This document shows, piece after piece, positions 1 through 8,708 of a stretch of 64,000 nucleotides of DNA. The DNA comes from an uncultured Pelagibacteraceae bacterium (GTDB lineage Bacteria; Pseudomonadota; Alphaproteobacteria; Pelagibacterales; Pelagibacteraceae): the NCBI GenBank assembly GCA_902556855.1, contig CACDXJ010000001.1, forward strand, positions 186,001 to 250,000. The letters are read 5' to 3'. Every line of letters starts with the position of its first letter. The first letter of the stretch is position 1. A model generated the notes under the pieces. The model did no database searches. It had not been told where the DNA came from and worked only from the letters and a program-made list of their open reading frames with translations. A program made the translations under genes and the position numbers.

Positions 1-1829
1 GTTGTTGACATTTCTTTATCTCCAGTAGATTTCATAAAGTTATCAAAAATATCTTTTGGAGGAGCCTTGATTGCTTTTGCAAAAGAGGATCTTTCTGGAA
101 TAAAACCACCGAGCTTAATTCTTTTTTCCTTTAAGTACTTAATTTCTTCAGAATTTTCACTAGGTTTATAGTATTCAATATTTTTAACTTGTTTATCCGT
201 AAGGGGCACTCCAAACCTATCTCTATAATAAAGTAAATCCTCTTCATCTAACTTTTTTTGTTGGTGAGTAGTATTGATACTCTCTCCTGATTTACCCATT
301 CCATAACCTTTAATTGTTTTTGCAAGTATTACTGTAGGAGTCCCTGTATGCTGCATCGCGGCATGGTAAGCTGCATAAACTTTGTGTGGATCATGTCCAC
401 CTCTATTAAGTCTCCAAATATCTTTATCTGTCATTGAGGAAACTAGTTCTTTAAGCTCTGGATATTTTCCAAAAAAATTATTTCGTACGTATTCACCACC
501 TTTAGCCTTAAAGGCTTGATATTCACCATCAACACATTCATTCATTCTTTTAACGAGTAAACCAGTTTTATCTTTTGCTAATAATTGATCCCAATAGGAT
601 CCCCATATAACTTTAATTACATTCCAACCAGTTCCCCTGAAGCTTCCTTCTAATTCTTGAATAATTTTACCATTACCTCTAACAGGTCCATCTAATCTTT
701 GAAGATTACAATTTATTACAAAAATTAAATTATCTAACTTCTCTCTTGCAGCTAACCCTATTGCACCTAAAGACTCTGGCTCATCCATTTCACCATCTCC
801 AAGGAAAACCCAAATTTTTCTTCCTTCATCTTTAACTAAACCTCTATTAATTAGATATTTTAAAAAACGTGCTTGATAGATGGCCATAATTGGTCCAAGG
901 CCCATAGAGACTGTTGGGAACTGCCAGAAGTTTGGCATTAACCAAGGATGAGGATAAGAAGATAAACCACCTGAGGAAACTTCTTGTCTAAAACCGTCAA
1001 GTTGTTTGGCTGTCATTCTTCCTTCTAAAAATGCTCTTGCATACATTCCAGGTGCAGAGTGGCCTTGAAAATAAATGAGATCTCCACCAAATTTGTTATT
1101 TTTAGCTCTCCAGAAATGATTCATTCCTACATCATATAAAGTTGCAGCAGATGCAAATGTTCCAATATGTCCTCCTAACTCAGAACTTTTTTTGTTTGCT
1201 TTTACAACCATAGCCGCGGCGTTCCATCTAATGTAGGCTCTGATTTTTTTTTCTATATTTTGATCGCCTGGAGATTTAACTTCTATTTCAGGAGGAATAG
1301 TATTTATGTACGGAGTAGTTCTAGTATCTGGTAGAACTAATCCAGATTTATACGCTTGATCTATAACTTTGTTTAAAAGGTAACTTGCTCTTGGAGCTCC
1401 ATCATTTTCTATAACTGAATTCAAAGACTCTATCCATTCATTTGTCTCAATTGGATCAATATCATCTTTGGAAGCTGGTTCAGCAAATACTTTTTTGACT
1501 TGTTTTACTGGATTTAAATTACCGTTAGATTTAGGTTCTTCCTTAATCTCTTCAACTTTATTTTCTTTAATTTTTTTTGGGGCTTGAGCAGCTTTGCCAT
1601 TTTCTATGGTTGCAAGTAAGCTTCCTTCTGAAACTTTATCACCAACCTTTACTTTTAAATCTTTTATTTGACCCGATGAAGGCGATGGAATTTCAACACT
1701 AGATTTATCACTTTCAATAGTAACAATTGGATCGTTTTTACTAATTTGGTCGCCTGGTTTTACTAAAATCTCAATTACTTCTACGTCTTTAAAATCACCT
1801 ATATCTGGAACTGAAATATTCTGAGCCAT
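1..1829 (-). CDS. aceE: Pyruvate dehydrogenase E1 (homodimeric AceE type) with N-terminal lipoyl domain; 3' end truncated by window edge
   Basis: Manual reverse-strand translation from ATG at 1829: MAQNISVPDIGDFKDVEVIEILVKPGDQISKNDPIVTIESDKSSVEIPSPSSGQIKDLKVKVGDKVSEGSLLATIENGKAAQ..., then in the same frame DPIETNEWIESLNSVIENDGAPRASYLLNKV...GGHIGTFASAATLYDVGMNHFWR...WVFLGDGEMDEPESLGAI, typical AceE. Absent from ORF track because it runs off the edge. Confidence 0.93.
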   Translation of the reverse strand, partial: MAQNISVPDIGDFKDVEVIEILVKPGDQISKNDPIVTIESDKSSVEIPSPSSGQIKDLKVKVGDKVSEGSLLATIENGKAAQAPKKIKENKVEEIKEEPKSNGNLNPVKQVKKVFAEPASKDDIDPIETNEWIESLNSVIENDGAPRASYLLNKVIDQAYKSGLVLPDTRTTPYINTIPPEIEVKSPGDQNIEKKIRAYIRWNAAAMVVKANKKSSELGGHIGTFASAATLYDVGMNHFWRAKNNKFGGDLIYFQGHSAPGMYARAFLEGRMTAKQLDGFRQEVSSGGLSSYPHPWLMPNFWQFPTVSMGLGPIMAIYQARFLKYLINRGLVKDEGRKIWVFLGDGEMDEPESLGAIGLAAREKLDNLIFVINCNLQRLDGPVRGNGKIIQELEGSFRGTGWNVIKVIWGSYWDQLLAKDKTGLLVKRMNECVDGEYQAFKAKGGEYVRNNFFGKYPELKELVSSMTDKDIWRLNRGGHDPHKVYAAYHAAMQHTGTPTVILAKTIKGYGMGKSGESINTTHQQKKLDEEDLLYYRDRFGVPLTDKQVKNIEYYKPSENSEEIKYLKEKRIKLGGFIPERSSFAKAIKAPPKDIFDNFMKSTGDKEMST

Positions 1830-1970
1830 AAATCTTATTATAAACTGGTTGGAACATATAAAAAAGTTATTGGTTAATAAACTGGAAAGAATAGCGCTTA
1901 TTAGTTGAATAGTTCAGATTTTGACACATTTTTTGCCACTTTTTGTCATGTCTCAATGCTCTAATTAAGT

Positions 1971-2072
1971 ATGAAATGGTTAATTAATTTTTTGTTTAAA
2001 AAAAGGGAAATTAAAGGAAATCAAGGTCATATTGTTCAGAAATTTCTTCTAAAAAAATATCTATTAAGATAA
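1971..2072 (+). CDS. Possible 33-aa small ORF (MKWLINFLFKKREIKGNQGHIVQKFLLKKYLLR)
   Basis: ATG-to-TAA frame in the largest intergenic gap; no homology evidence. Confidence 0.2.
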   Translation: MKWLINFLFKKREIKGNQGHIVQKFLLKKYLLR

Positions 2073-2075
2073 TTT

Positions 2076-2100
2076 CATAAGAGCTAAATTAGCTCTTATG
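2076..2100. promoter_or_regulatory. Perfect palindrome CATAAGAGCTAA-A-TTAGCTCTTATG ending on the start codon of the next gene
   Basis: 12-bp arms with 1-nt centre; last three bases are the ATG (2098-2100). Confidence 0.6.
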
Positions 2101-4026
2101 AATAAATCTCTCTGGCAACCCTCTAAGAAGTTAAAACAGGACTCAATCTTACAAGATTTTTGTCATTTTATAAATTTCAAATCTCCAAGTAACTTCAAAG
2201 AACTCTGGCAATGGTCAATTAAAAATCCTGAAGAGTTTTGGTCAAAGTTTTGGGATTATTCTAAAATTATTGGAGACAAAGGATCAGAAATATTAAAAAA
2301 GAATAAAATTTTTAATCAATCGAAATTTTTCCCTGATGCAAAGTTAAATTATGCAGAAAATATTTTAAAAAAAAAATCTGATGATATAGCAATAAATTTT
2401 TTATCCGAAAAGAGTTTTGAAGAGCATATTTCTTGGAATGAATTGTATGAAAAAGTTTGTAAATTTTCAAATTTTCTCAAAAAGATTAATTTAAAAAAAG
2501 GAGATAGAGTAGCCGCTTATGTACCAAACAAAATAGAAACTATAATTAGTTTTTTAGGCTGTGCAAAAAATGGGATCATATGGTCTTCATGTTCTCCAGA
2601 TTTTGGTGTTCAAGGTGTAGTAGATAGGTTTAGGCAAATTGAGCCAAGAGTTTTAATCACGAGTGATTATTATTTCTATAATGGAAAAAAAATAAATATT
2701 TTAGATAAGGTTGATGAGATACTAGAGCAGATCCCTTCAATTGAGAAAGTAATAGTCTACAACTATAATGAAAAAGAGAAAGAAAGCTTAAAAAATTTTA
2801 TTGACTTTAATGAGGCTTTAAAAAATGAATTAGACGAAAATTTTGAAAGGTTTGAATTTAATCATCCAATTTATATTCTTTTTTCAAGTGGTACGACTGG
2901 AAAGCCAAAATGTATAACTCATGGAACTGGAAATGTATTAATTGAACATAACAAAGAGTTTATGTTGCATTGTGATATTAGAAATAACGAAAAATTATTC
3001 TATTATACAACAACTGGTTGGATGATGTGGAACTGGTTAGTTGGTGGGCTTGCGACAGGATCATCAATTTTTCTTTTTGATGGTGCACCAGTTTACCCTA
3101 AAATAGACATTCTACTTGAATATTGCCAAAATAAAAAAATCAATTTATTTGGTGTCAGCGCTAAATATATAGATCATTTAAAGAATGAAAAGTATAATAG
3201 TAAAAATTTAGATTTAAATTCTATTAAAATTATTACCTCAACTGGTTCTCCGCTTGCAGAGGAGAGCTTTAAATATGTTTATGATAATATTAAAAAAGAT
3301 GTCCACCTTGCCTCAATAGCTGGCGGAACAGATTTAGTTGGATGTTTAGTGTTAGGTAATCTTTTTTCAAATGTTTATAAAGGACAGATTCAAGGTCAAA
3401 GCTTAGGCATCGACGTTGACGTTTTCACTGATGATGGGAAAAGTACTGCAGATGGAGATAAAGGAGAATTAGTTGTTAAACAGCCTTTTCCCTCTATGCC
3501 GGTAAAATTTTGGGGAGATGATGACGGCCAAAAATATTATAATGCATATTTTACCAGGTTTAAAAATATATGGCACCATGGGGATTTTATTGAAAGAACT
3601 GATAAGAACGGATTTATTATGCGCGGAAGATCTGATGCTACATTAAATCCGGGCGGAGTAAGAATCGGAACCTCTGAAATATATCAGCAAGTTGAAGATA
3701 TAGATTTTATCACAGAAGGACTTGTTGTTGGTCAAGATTTTGACGATGATGTTAGAATAGTTTTATTTGTTACTACTAAAAATAATCAAGAAATAAATAA
3801 TGAAAAAATTAAATTAATCAAAGCTAAAATAAGAAAAAACTGCTCTCCAAAGCATGTACCTGCAATAATTATAAAAGTTCCAGAAATTCCAAGAACAAAA
3901 AGTGGTAAGATTGTAGAATTAGCAGTAAGACAGGTAATAAATGGTAAAAAAATTAATAATAAAGAGGCAATTGCAAATCCTGAAGCTTTAAAATTTTTTG
4001 AGAATTTACCTCAGCTAAAATTGTAG
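2098..4026 (+). CDS. aacS: Acetoacetyl-CoA synthetase (acetoacetate-CoA ligase, AMP-forming)
   Basis: MNKSLWQPSKK... N-terminus, SSGTTGKPK AMP-binding motif, PRTKSGKIVE C-terminal motif, 642 aa. Confidence 0.93.
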   Translation: MNKSLWQPSKKLKQDSILQDFCHFINFKSPSNFKELWQWSIKNPEEFWSKFWDYSKIIGDKGSEILKKNKIFNQSKFFPDAKLNYAENILKKKSDDIAINFLSEKSFEEHISWNELYEKVCKFSNFLKKINLKKGDRVAAYVPNKIETIISFLGCAKNGIIWSSCSPDFGVQGVVDRFRQIEPRVLITSDYYFYNGKKINILDKVDEILEQIPSIEKVIVYNYNEKEKESLKNFIDFNEALKNELDENFERFEFNHPIYILFSSGTTGKPKCITHGTGNVLIEHNKEFMLHCDIRNNEKLFYYTTTGWMMWNWLVGGLATGSSIFLFDGAPVYPKIDILLEYCQNKKINLFGVSAKYIDHLKNEKYNSKNLDLNSIKIITSTGSPLAEESFKYVYDNIKKDVHLASIAGGTDLVGCLVLGNLFSNVYKGQIQGQSLGIDVDVFTDDGKSTADGDKGELVVKQPFPSMPVKFWGDDDGQKYYNAYFTRFKNIWHHGDFIERTDKNGFIMRGRSDATLNPGGVRIGTSEIYQQVEDIDFITEGLVVGQDFDDDVRIVLFVTTKNNQEINNEKIKLIKAKIRKNCSPKHVPAIIIKVPEIPRTKSGKIVELAVRQVINGKKINNKEAIANPEALKFFENLPQLKL

Positions 4027-4082
4027 CGCGTCAGTTTTATACGTTAATTTTCACAATTTATGAAATTATAATATACTTAAGT

Positions 4083-4122
4083 CTTGGCTTTAGTCCCTAA
4101 GTTTAATCCATCTAAAGCCAAG
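4083..4122. terminator. Inverted repeat between convergent genes, candidate bidirectional terminator
   Basis: CTTGGCTTTAG / CTAAAGCCAAG, perfect 11-bp arms with 18-nt loop, between stops at 4026 (+) and 4128 (-). Confidence 0.5.
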
Positions 4123-4127
4123 GCCAA

Positions 4128-5021
4128 CTAAAAATATTCAGCACAATTTTTGTGTAACATTGAATGAAGTTCAATAAGTTTGTCAAAACTCTTATTATAA
4201 CCGCCACCCAATACACCGCATAAAGGTACTTTTTTTAAGTAAAAGTTTTCAATTACCATTTGATCTCTCTTATTAATACCTTCATCTGTAATTTTTAATT
4301 TTCCAAGCCTATCGTCGTGATGAATATCAACTCCTGCTACATAAAATACAAAATCATAAGAATTTTGATTTAATTTTTTTAAATTGCTACCCAAAATGTT
4401 TAAGTATTCAGCATCCTCCATACTGTCCTTAAGCTCAATATCAATATCACTCTTAGATTTTTTTGCAGGGTAATTTGAGGCACAATGCATACTAAAGGTT
4501 ATTACATCTTTGTCATTTTGAAATATTTCTGAATTACCATTTCCTTGATGGACATCTAAATCTAAAATTAAAATTTTTTTAGCATATTTTCTATTTTTTA
4601 AATAATTTGCTGCAACCGCAGTATCATTAAAAACACAGTAACCAGCACCAAAGTTATAATTAGCGTGGTGACTTCCGCCGGCTGTGTTGCATGCAAGTTT
4701 TGAGTCCAAAGCTAATTTACTTGCTAGGACAGTTCCTCCGGTAGCTACAAAAGATCTTCGAACTACACTATCATTAATTGGAAATCCAATTTTTTTTTGT
4801 GCTTTGCTATTCAACGTTTTATTTTTGATATGATTTATATATTCTAATGAATGAGCTGTCTGCATAGTTTCAATAGAACATTCTTTTGGTATATGAAATT
4901 TCTTAACTACGCCAATATCTAGGAGATGATTGGCTAGTGCACCAAATTTTTTAATAGGAAATTTGTTATCATCGTTAATTTTGGCTACATAATCGGGGTG
5001 ATTTACTATCGGCAATTCCAT
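4128..5021 (-). CDS. Histone deacetylase / acetoin utilization deacetylase (AcuC-like) family protein
   Basis: Motifs GGSHHANYNFGAGYCVFNDTAVAA, LDLDVHQGNG and VAGVDIHHDDRLG. Confidence 0.92.
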   Translation of the reverse strand: MELPIVNHPDYVAKINDDNKFPIKKFGALANHLLDIGVVKKFHIPKECSIETMQTAHSLEYINHIKNKTLNSKAQKKIGFPINDSVVRRSFVATGGTVLASKLALDSKLACNTAGGSHHANYNFGAGYCVFNDTAVAANYLKNRKYAKKILILDLDVHQGNGNSEIFQNDKDVITFSMHCASNYPAKKSKSDIDIELKDSMEDAEYLNILGSNLKKLNQNSYDFVFYVAGVDIHHDDRLGKLKITDEGINKRDQMVIENFYLKKVPLCGVLGGGYNKSFDKLIELHSMLHKNCAEYF

Positions 5022-5035
5022 TAAGAGATAATATT

Positions 5036-6214
5036 TTATCTTTCAATACACATTGCAATACCCATTCCCCCTCCAATACAAAGAGTCGCTAACCCTTTTT
5101 TTAAATCTCTTTTGACCATTTCATGTATTAGTGTAACCAGAATTCTAGTTCCCGAGGCTCCAATTGGGTGTCCAAGTGCTATAGCTCCACCATTTACGTT
5201 TACTTTTTCATTCGGAATAGAAAGTGTTTTTAGAACAGCTAAACTTTGGGCAGCAAAAGCTTCATTTATTTCAAAAAGATCTACATCTTTAACTGACCAT
5301 CCAGCTAAATCTAGAGCTTTTTTAGAAGATGGTATCGGGCCAGTCCCCATTAATGAAGGATCAACCCCGCAACTCGCCCATGATTTGATAGATGCTAATT
5401 TTTCAATACCTCTCTTATTTGCTTCATCATTTGACATTAAAGTTACAGCTGCTGCACCATCGTTAATTCCAGAGGCATTTCCAGCGGTTACTGTTCCATC
5501 ATTTTTAAAAACAGGCTTTAGCCTAGATAAAGCCTCTAAATTAATTCCTTCTCTAGGGTGTTCATCTTTAGTAAAATAGATTTCTGCTTTTTTTGATTTA
5601 ATTTTTAAATTGATAATTTCTTCTTTAAATTTATTCTCTTTTTGAGCTTTAAGTGCTTTTTCTTGGGAGCTTAGTGCAAATTTGTCCTGTTCTTCTCTTG
5701 TCACTTGAAATTTTTCTGCAACATTTTCAGCAGTTATTCCCATGTGATAACCATTAAAAGCATCCCAGAGGCCGTCTTTAATCATGGTGTCAATTAATTC
5801 AGCATCACCTAATTTTTTTCCATCTCTAAGATGAATGGCATGAGGAGCTAAGGACATATTTTCTTGTCCCCCAGCTACAACAATTTTTGAATCTCCAGCG
5901 ATAATACTTTGAATACCTGAAGCTACAGATCTTAATCCAGAACCACAGACTTGATTTACAATATATGCGGGTTTTTCTTTTGGAATTCCAGATTTCATCG
6001 CAGCTTGTCTTGCAGTATTCTGACCCGAACCACTAGTTAAAACCTGCCCCAAGACTATTTCATCGACATCATGCTCATTAATTTTAGAATTATTTATTAT
6101 TTCTCTAATTACACATGAACCTAGATCTTCAGCTTTTATATTTTTTAAAGTTTTTCCAAGAGACCCTACAGCAGTTCTCTTAGCTGCTGTTATAACAATT
6201 TTATTTTTTTGCAT
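5036..6214 (-). CDS. phaA: Acetyl-CoA C-acetyltransferase (thiolase)
   Basis: QVCGSGLRS, NEAFAAQ, NVNGGAIALGHPIGASG and CIGGGMGIA thiolase motifs. Confidence 0.93.
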   Translation of the reverse strand: MQKNKIVITAAKRTAVGSLGKTLKNIKAEDLGSCVIREIINNSKINEHDVDEIVLGQVLTSGSGQNTARQAAMKSGIPKEKPAYIVNQVCGSGLRSVASGIQSIIAGDSKIVVAGGQENMSLAPHAIHLRDGKKLGDAELIDTMIKDGLWDAFNGYHMGITAENVAEKFQVTREEQDKFALSSQEKALKAQKENKFKEEIINLKIKSKKAEIYFTKDEHPREGINLEALSRLKPVFKNDGTVTAGNASGINDGAAAVTLMSNDEANKRGIEKLASIKSWASCGVDPSLMGTGPIPSSKKALDLAGWSVKDVDLFEINEAFAAQSLAVLKTLSIPNEKVNVNGGAIALGHPIGASGTRILVTLIHEMVKRDLKKGLATLCIGGGMGIAMCIER

Positions 6215-7523
6215 AATTTATTATATTTTTATTAACCTCAGATAAGCCTACAACAAAAGATAAAATTATAAATAAAAAAGTTGCATTTGTTGTTGTAAAA
6301 AAGCTTCCAGTAGTCTTCAAAGGAAAAATTTCTACCAAAAACACAATAAAAAAGGGAGTCAATAACCTTAAATTATTATTAACCTTAGAGAAATGAACTA
6401 TTCTCCCAACTTTATAAAAAATAAATAGAAATAATGTACATACTAAAAATAATCCGGTCAGACCTAATTCAGATGCAATTTCAATGTAATAATTGTGAGG
6501 ATGTGAATTGCAATTAGTCCCACCGAATTTTTTTGTAGGGTGGTCTTTTACTTTTAAACAATTCCAATAAAAAGATTTTATACCACCACCGAAAATTTTA
6601 TTTTGCTCCCAGGTAACAAATCCTGACTCTAATTCTTTATTATAAGTATTAGTTATCTCACCTTTACCAGTTTTTAATCTTTCAAAAAGATATTTTACTA
6701 TTTCAGTACTGTTAATATAAAAAAGATTATAATGATGATTTAAATCTTTATTTGTTTTAGCAAGATATCCAATTGAGAAAAGTGAAATTATAAAAACTAT
6801 TATAAAAGTTTTTCTAATCTCCTTCTCGTAAAGGCAAAAAATGGACAATGTTAAAAAAAATAATATTAATGGAATTCTATTTCCTGAAAAAAAAATACCT
6901 ATAAAACTTGTAAAAAAAACGATGAAATAAAATGTTAGTTTTAATAATTTACTCTTTATATTTAAGAAAAATATTGAAAATAAAATTATAAATATAAAAA
7001 ATCTTTGAATAAAAGAACCAGCGATAAATTCATCTCCAAAAGGTCCTGCTAAACGACGACCACTGCCGTCAAAACCAAATAAATCTTTTCCACTAAAAAA
7101 TTGGAAAATAATATCCACAGATACAAATAAACTTACACCACCAAAAGCTAATAAAATTAACTTAAAATCAATTATGCCCTCTTTAATTAAAAATTTAATT
7201 ATAAGATAAACAATTAAAAATCTGAGAAACAATATAGATTTGATTAATACAACATTTTTATTTTGGGCAGAAGAAAAATCAAAATTTAAAAAATTGTTTA
7301 ATATTCCATTAACAAATATGTACAAAAATAAAATTATTATTAATTTATCGAATTTACCTAGATCTTTTTTAAATAGCTGTAATCTATAAAAGAAAAAAAA
7401 GAGTAGAATTAGTAAAAAAACATTTAAATTTAATATTAAATTGCCAGCAATGTAACTTACTGGTATAAAAGCTAGAACTGAATTAATTAAAAAATTTTTA
7501 GATGAACTTTTTTGCAATGACAT
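6201..7523 (-). CDS. O-antigen ligase/polymerase family membrane protein
   Basis: Multi-TM protein with periplasmic-loop motif NSHPHNYYIEIASELGLTGL. Confidence 0.8.
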   Translation of the reverse strand: MSLQKSSSKNFLINSVLAFIPVSYIAGNLILNLNVFLLILLFFFFYRLQLFKKDLGKFDKLIIILFLYIFVNGILNNFLNFDFSSAQNKNVVLIKSILFLRFLIVYLIIKFLIKEGIIDFKLILLAFGGVSLFVSVDIIFQFFSGKDLFGFDGSGRRLAGPFGDEFIAGSFIQRFFIFIILFSIFFLNIKSKLLKLTFYFIVFFTSFIGIFFSGNRIPLILFFLTLSIFCLYEKEIRKTFIIVFIISLFSIGYLAKTNKDLNHHYNLFYINSTEIVKYLFERLKTGKGEITNTYNKELESGFVTWEQNKIFGGGIKSFYWNCLKVKDHPTKKFGGTNCNSHPHNYYIEIASELGLTGLFLVCTLFLFIFYKVGRIVHFSKVNNNLRLLTPFFIVFLVEIFPLKTTGSFFTTTNATFLFIILSFVVGLSEVNKNIINYAKK

Positions 7524-7573
7524 ATTTTAATATTAAATTAATTAAAATAATGTTCAATATTAAAATTACTAAC

Positions 7574-7650
7574 GCGCCTGTAGCTCAACTGGATAGAGCG
7601 CTTGGCTACGGACCAGGAGGTTCTGGGTTCAAATCCTAGTAGGCGCACCA
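7574..7650 (+). tRNA. tRNA-Arg (anticodon ACG), CCA encoded
   Basis: Cloverleaf: GCGCCTG/TAGGCGC acceptor, anticodon loop CTACGGA, T-loop TTCAAAT, 3' ACCA. Confidence 0.95.
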
Positions 7651-7693
7651 TAATTATGTTGAAAAATAAATTTTAAAATATAAAACTTTGATA

Positions 7694-7789
7694 ATGAAGT
7701 TCTTATTAAACATGTCTTTACAAAAATCAGTAATTTTTTTCTTTCTTATCATTTTAATCGTTTTATTGATTTTAACTATATTTTTATAA
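7694..7789 (+). CDS. Possible 31-aa single-TM small protein (MKFLLNMSLQKSVIFFFLIILIVLLILTIFL)
   Basis: ORF in the gap between tRNA-Arg and uppP; hydrophobic C-terminal helix; alternative in-frame start at 7712. Confidence 0.35.
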   Translation: MKFLLNMSLQKSVIFFFLIILIVLLILTIFL

Positions 7790-8542
7790 ATAGGCGATTA
7801 CCAACAAGATTACCCCAACCAGAACTCTATATATAACAAATGCAGCTAGACTAAAATTTTGTATATATTTCAGAAAATATTTTATAGTTATCAAAGAAAA
7901 AATAAACGATAATAAAATAGAATACAAATTTATAACAGAAAAGCTTAAGCTTTGGGAAAAAATAATTTTTTGAATTCCAAAAACTGAAACTGCTCCTAGT
8001 GTCGGAACTGATAATAAAAAAGAAATTTTTGCAGCATCAAATCTTTTAAAATTAAGCAGTCTTGCTGCAGTTATTGTAATTCCTGACCTACTTACTCCGG
8101 GTATCAATGAAAGTATTTGGAAAAAGCCAATAAATAAAGCAGATTTATAATTTAAATTGTTATTTATCTGTTTTTTTAATTCAAATTTATCGCTTGCATA
8201 GAGAACTAATCCAAAAATTATTGTCATCCATCCTATTATTTTTATGTTTCTTAGTTCCTCAATTAAATTTGTTTGCACTAAAATATATCCAACTAAAATC
8301 ACAGGAATTGATGAAATAAATATCTTAAGTAGTAAATCTCTATTTTTGATAAAACTAAAAATATCTTTATTAAAATAAGTTATTACTGCTAGAAATGATC
8401 CAATATGCAAGCTTACATCAATAGTTAACCCGGCTTCGCTAAAATTTATAAAGTTAGAAAATAATATTAAGTGAGAAGATGAACTAACTGGTAAAAATTC
8501 AGTTATACCTTGAATCAGTGATAGAAGAAAAATTTCAAGCAT
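7784..8542 (-). CDS. uppP: Undecaprenyl-diphosphatase UppP/BacA
   Basis: LIQGITEFLPVSSSSHLIL and PGVSRSGITITAARLL motifs. Confidence 0.95.
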   Translation of the reverse strand: MLEIFLLSLIQGITEFLPVSSSSHLILFSNFINFSEAGLTIDVSLHIGSFLAVITYFNKDIFSFIKNRDLLLKIFISSIPVILVGYILVQTNLIEELRNIKIIGWMTIIFGLVLYASDKFELKKQINNNLNYKSALFIGFFQILSLIPGVSRSGITITAARLLNFKRFDAAKISFLLSVPTLGAVSVFGIQKIIFSQSLSFSVINLYSILLSFIFSLITIKYFLKYIQNFSLAAFVIYRVLVGVILLVIAYL

Positions 8543-8588
8543 TTCGGAGATTTAAAGTTGAAGGGTGTTTTTTTAATGACATAATGAA

Positions 8589-8607
8589 ATGCATACCAGG
8601 TATGCAT
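8589..8607. promoter_or_regulatory. Perfect palindrome ATGCATACC-A-GGTATGCAT, candidate operator
   Basis: 9-bp arms with 1-nt centre, in the divergent intergenic region uppP/gltD. Confidence 0.55.
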
Positions 8608-8655
8608 AAAATTACATTAAAAATTAAAGAAAATATTAAATTTAGGTAATTATCA

Positions 8656-8684
8656 TTGACCTTTTATTTCTATTAATTAATAAT
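8656..8684 (+). promoter_or_regulatory. Putative sigma-70-type promoter for gltD-gltB
   Basis: TTGACC, 17-nt spacer, AATAAT, 25 nt upstream of ATG. Confidence 0.35.
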
Positions 8685-8708
8685 ATTCTTATTTATTTTG
8701 GCTCAATT

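Noticed and set aside
5112-5579. 155-aa + strand ORF antisense to thiolase
   Set aside because: Shadow frame of a well-supported thiolase gene; composition shows no recognisable family.
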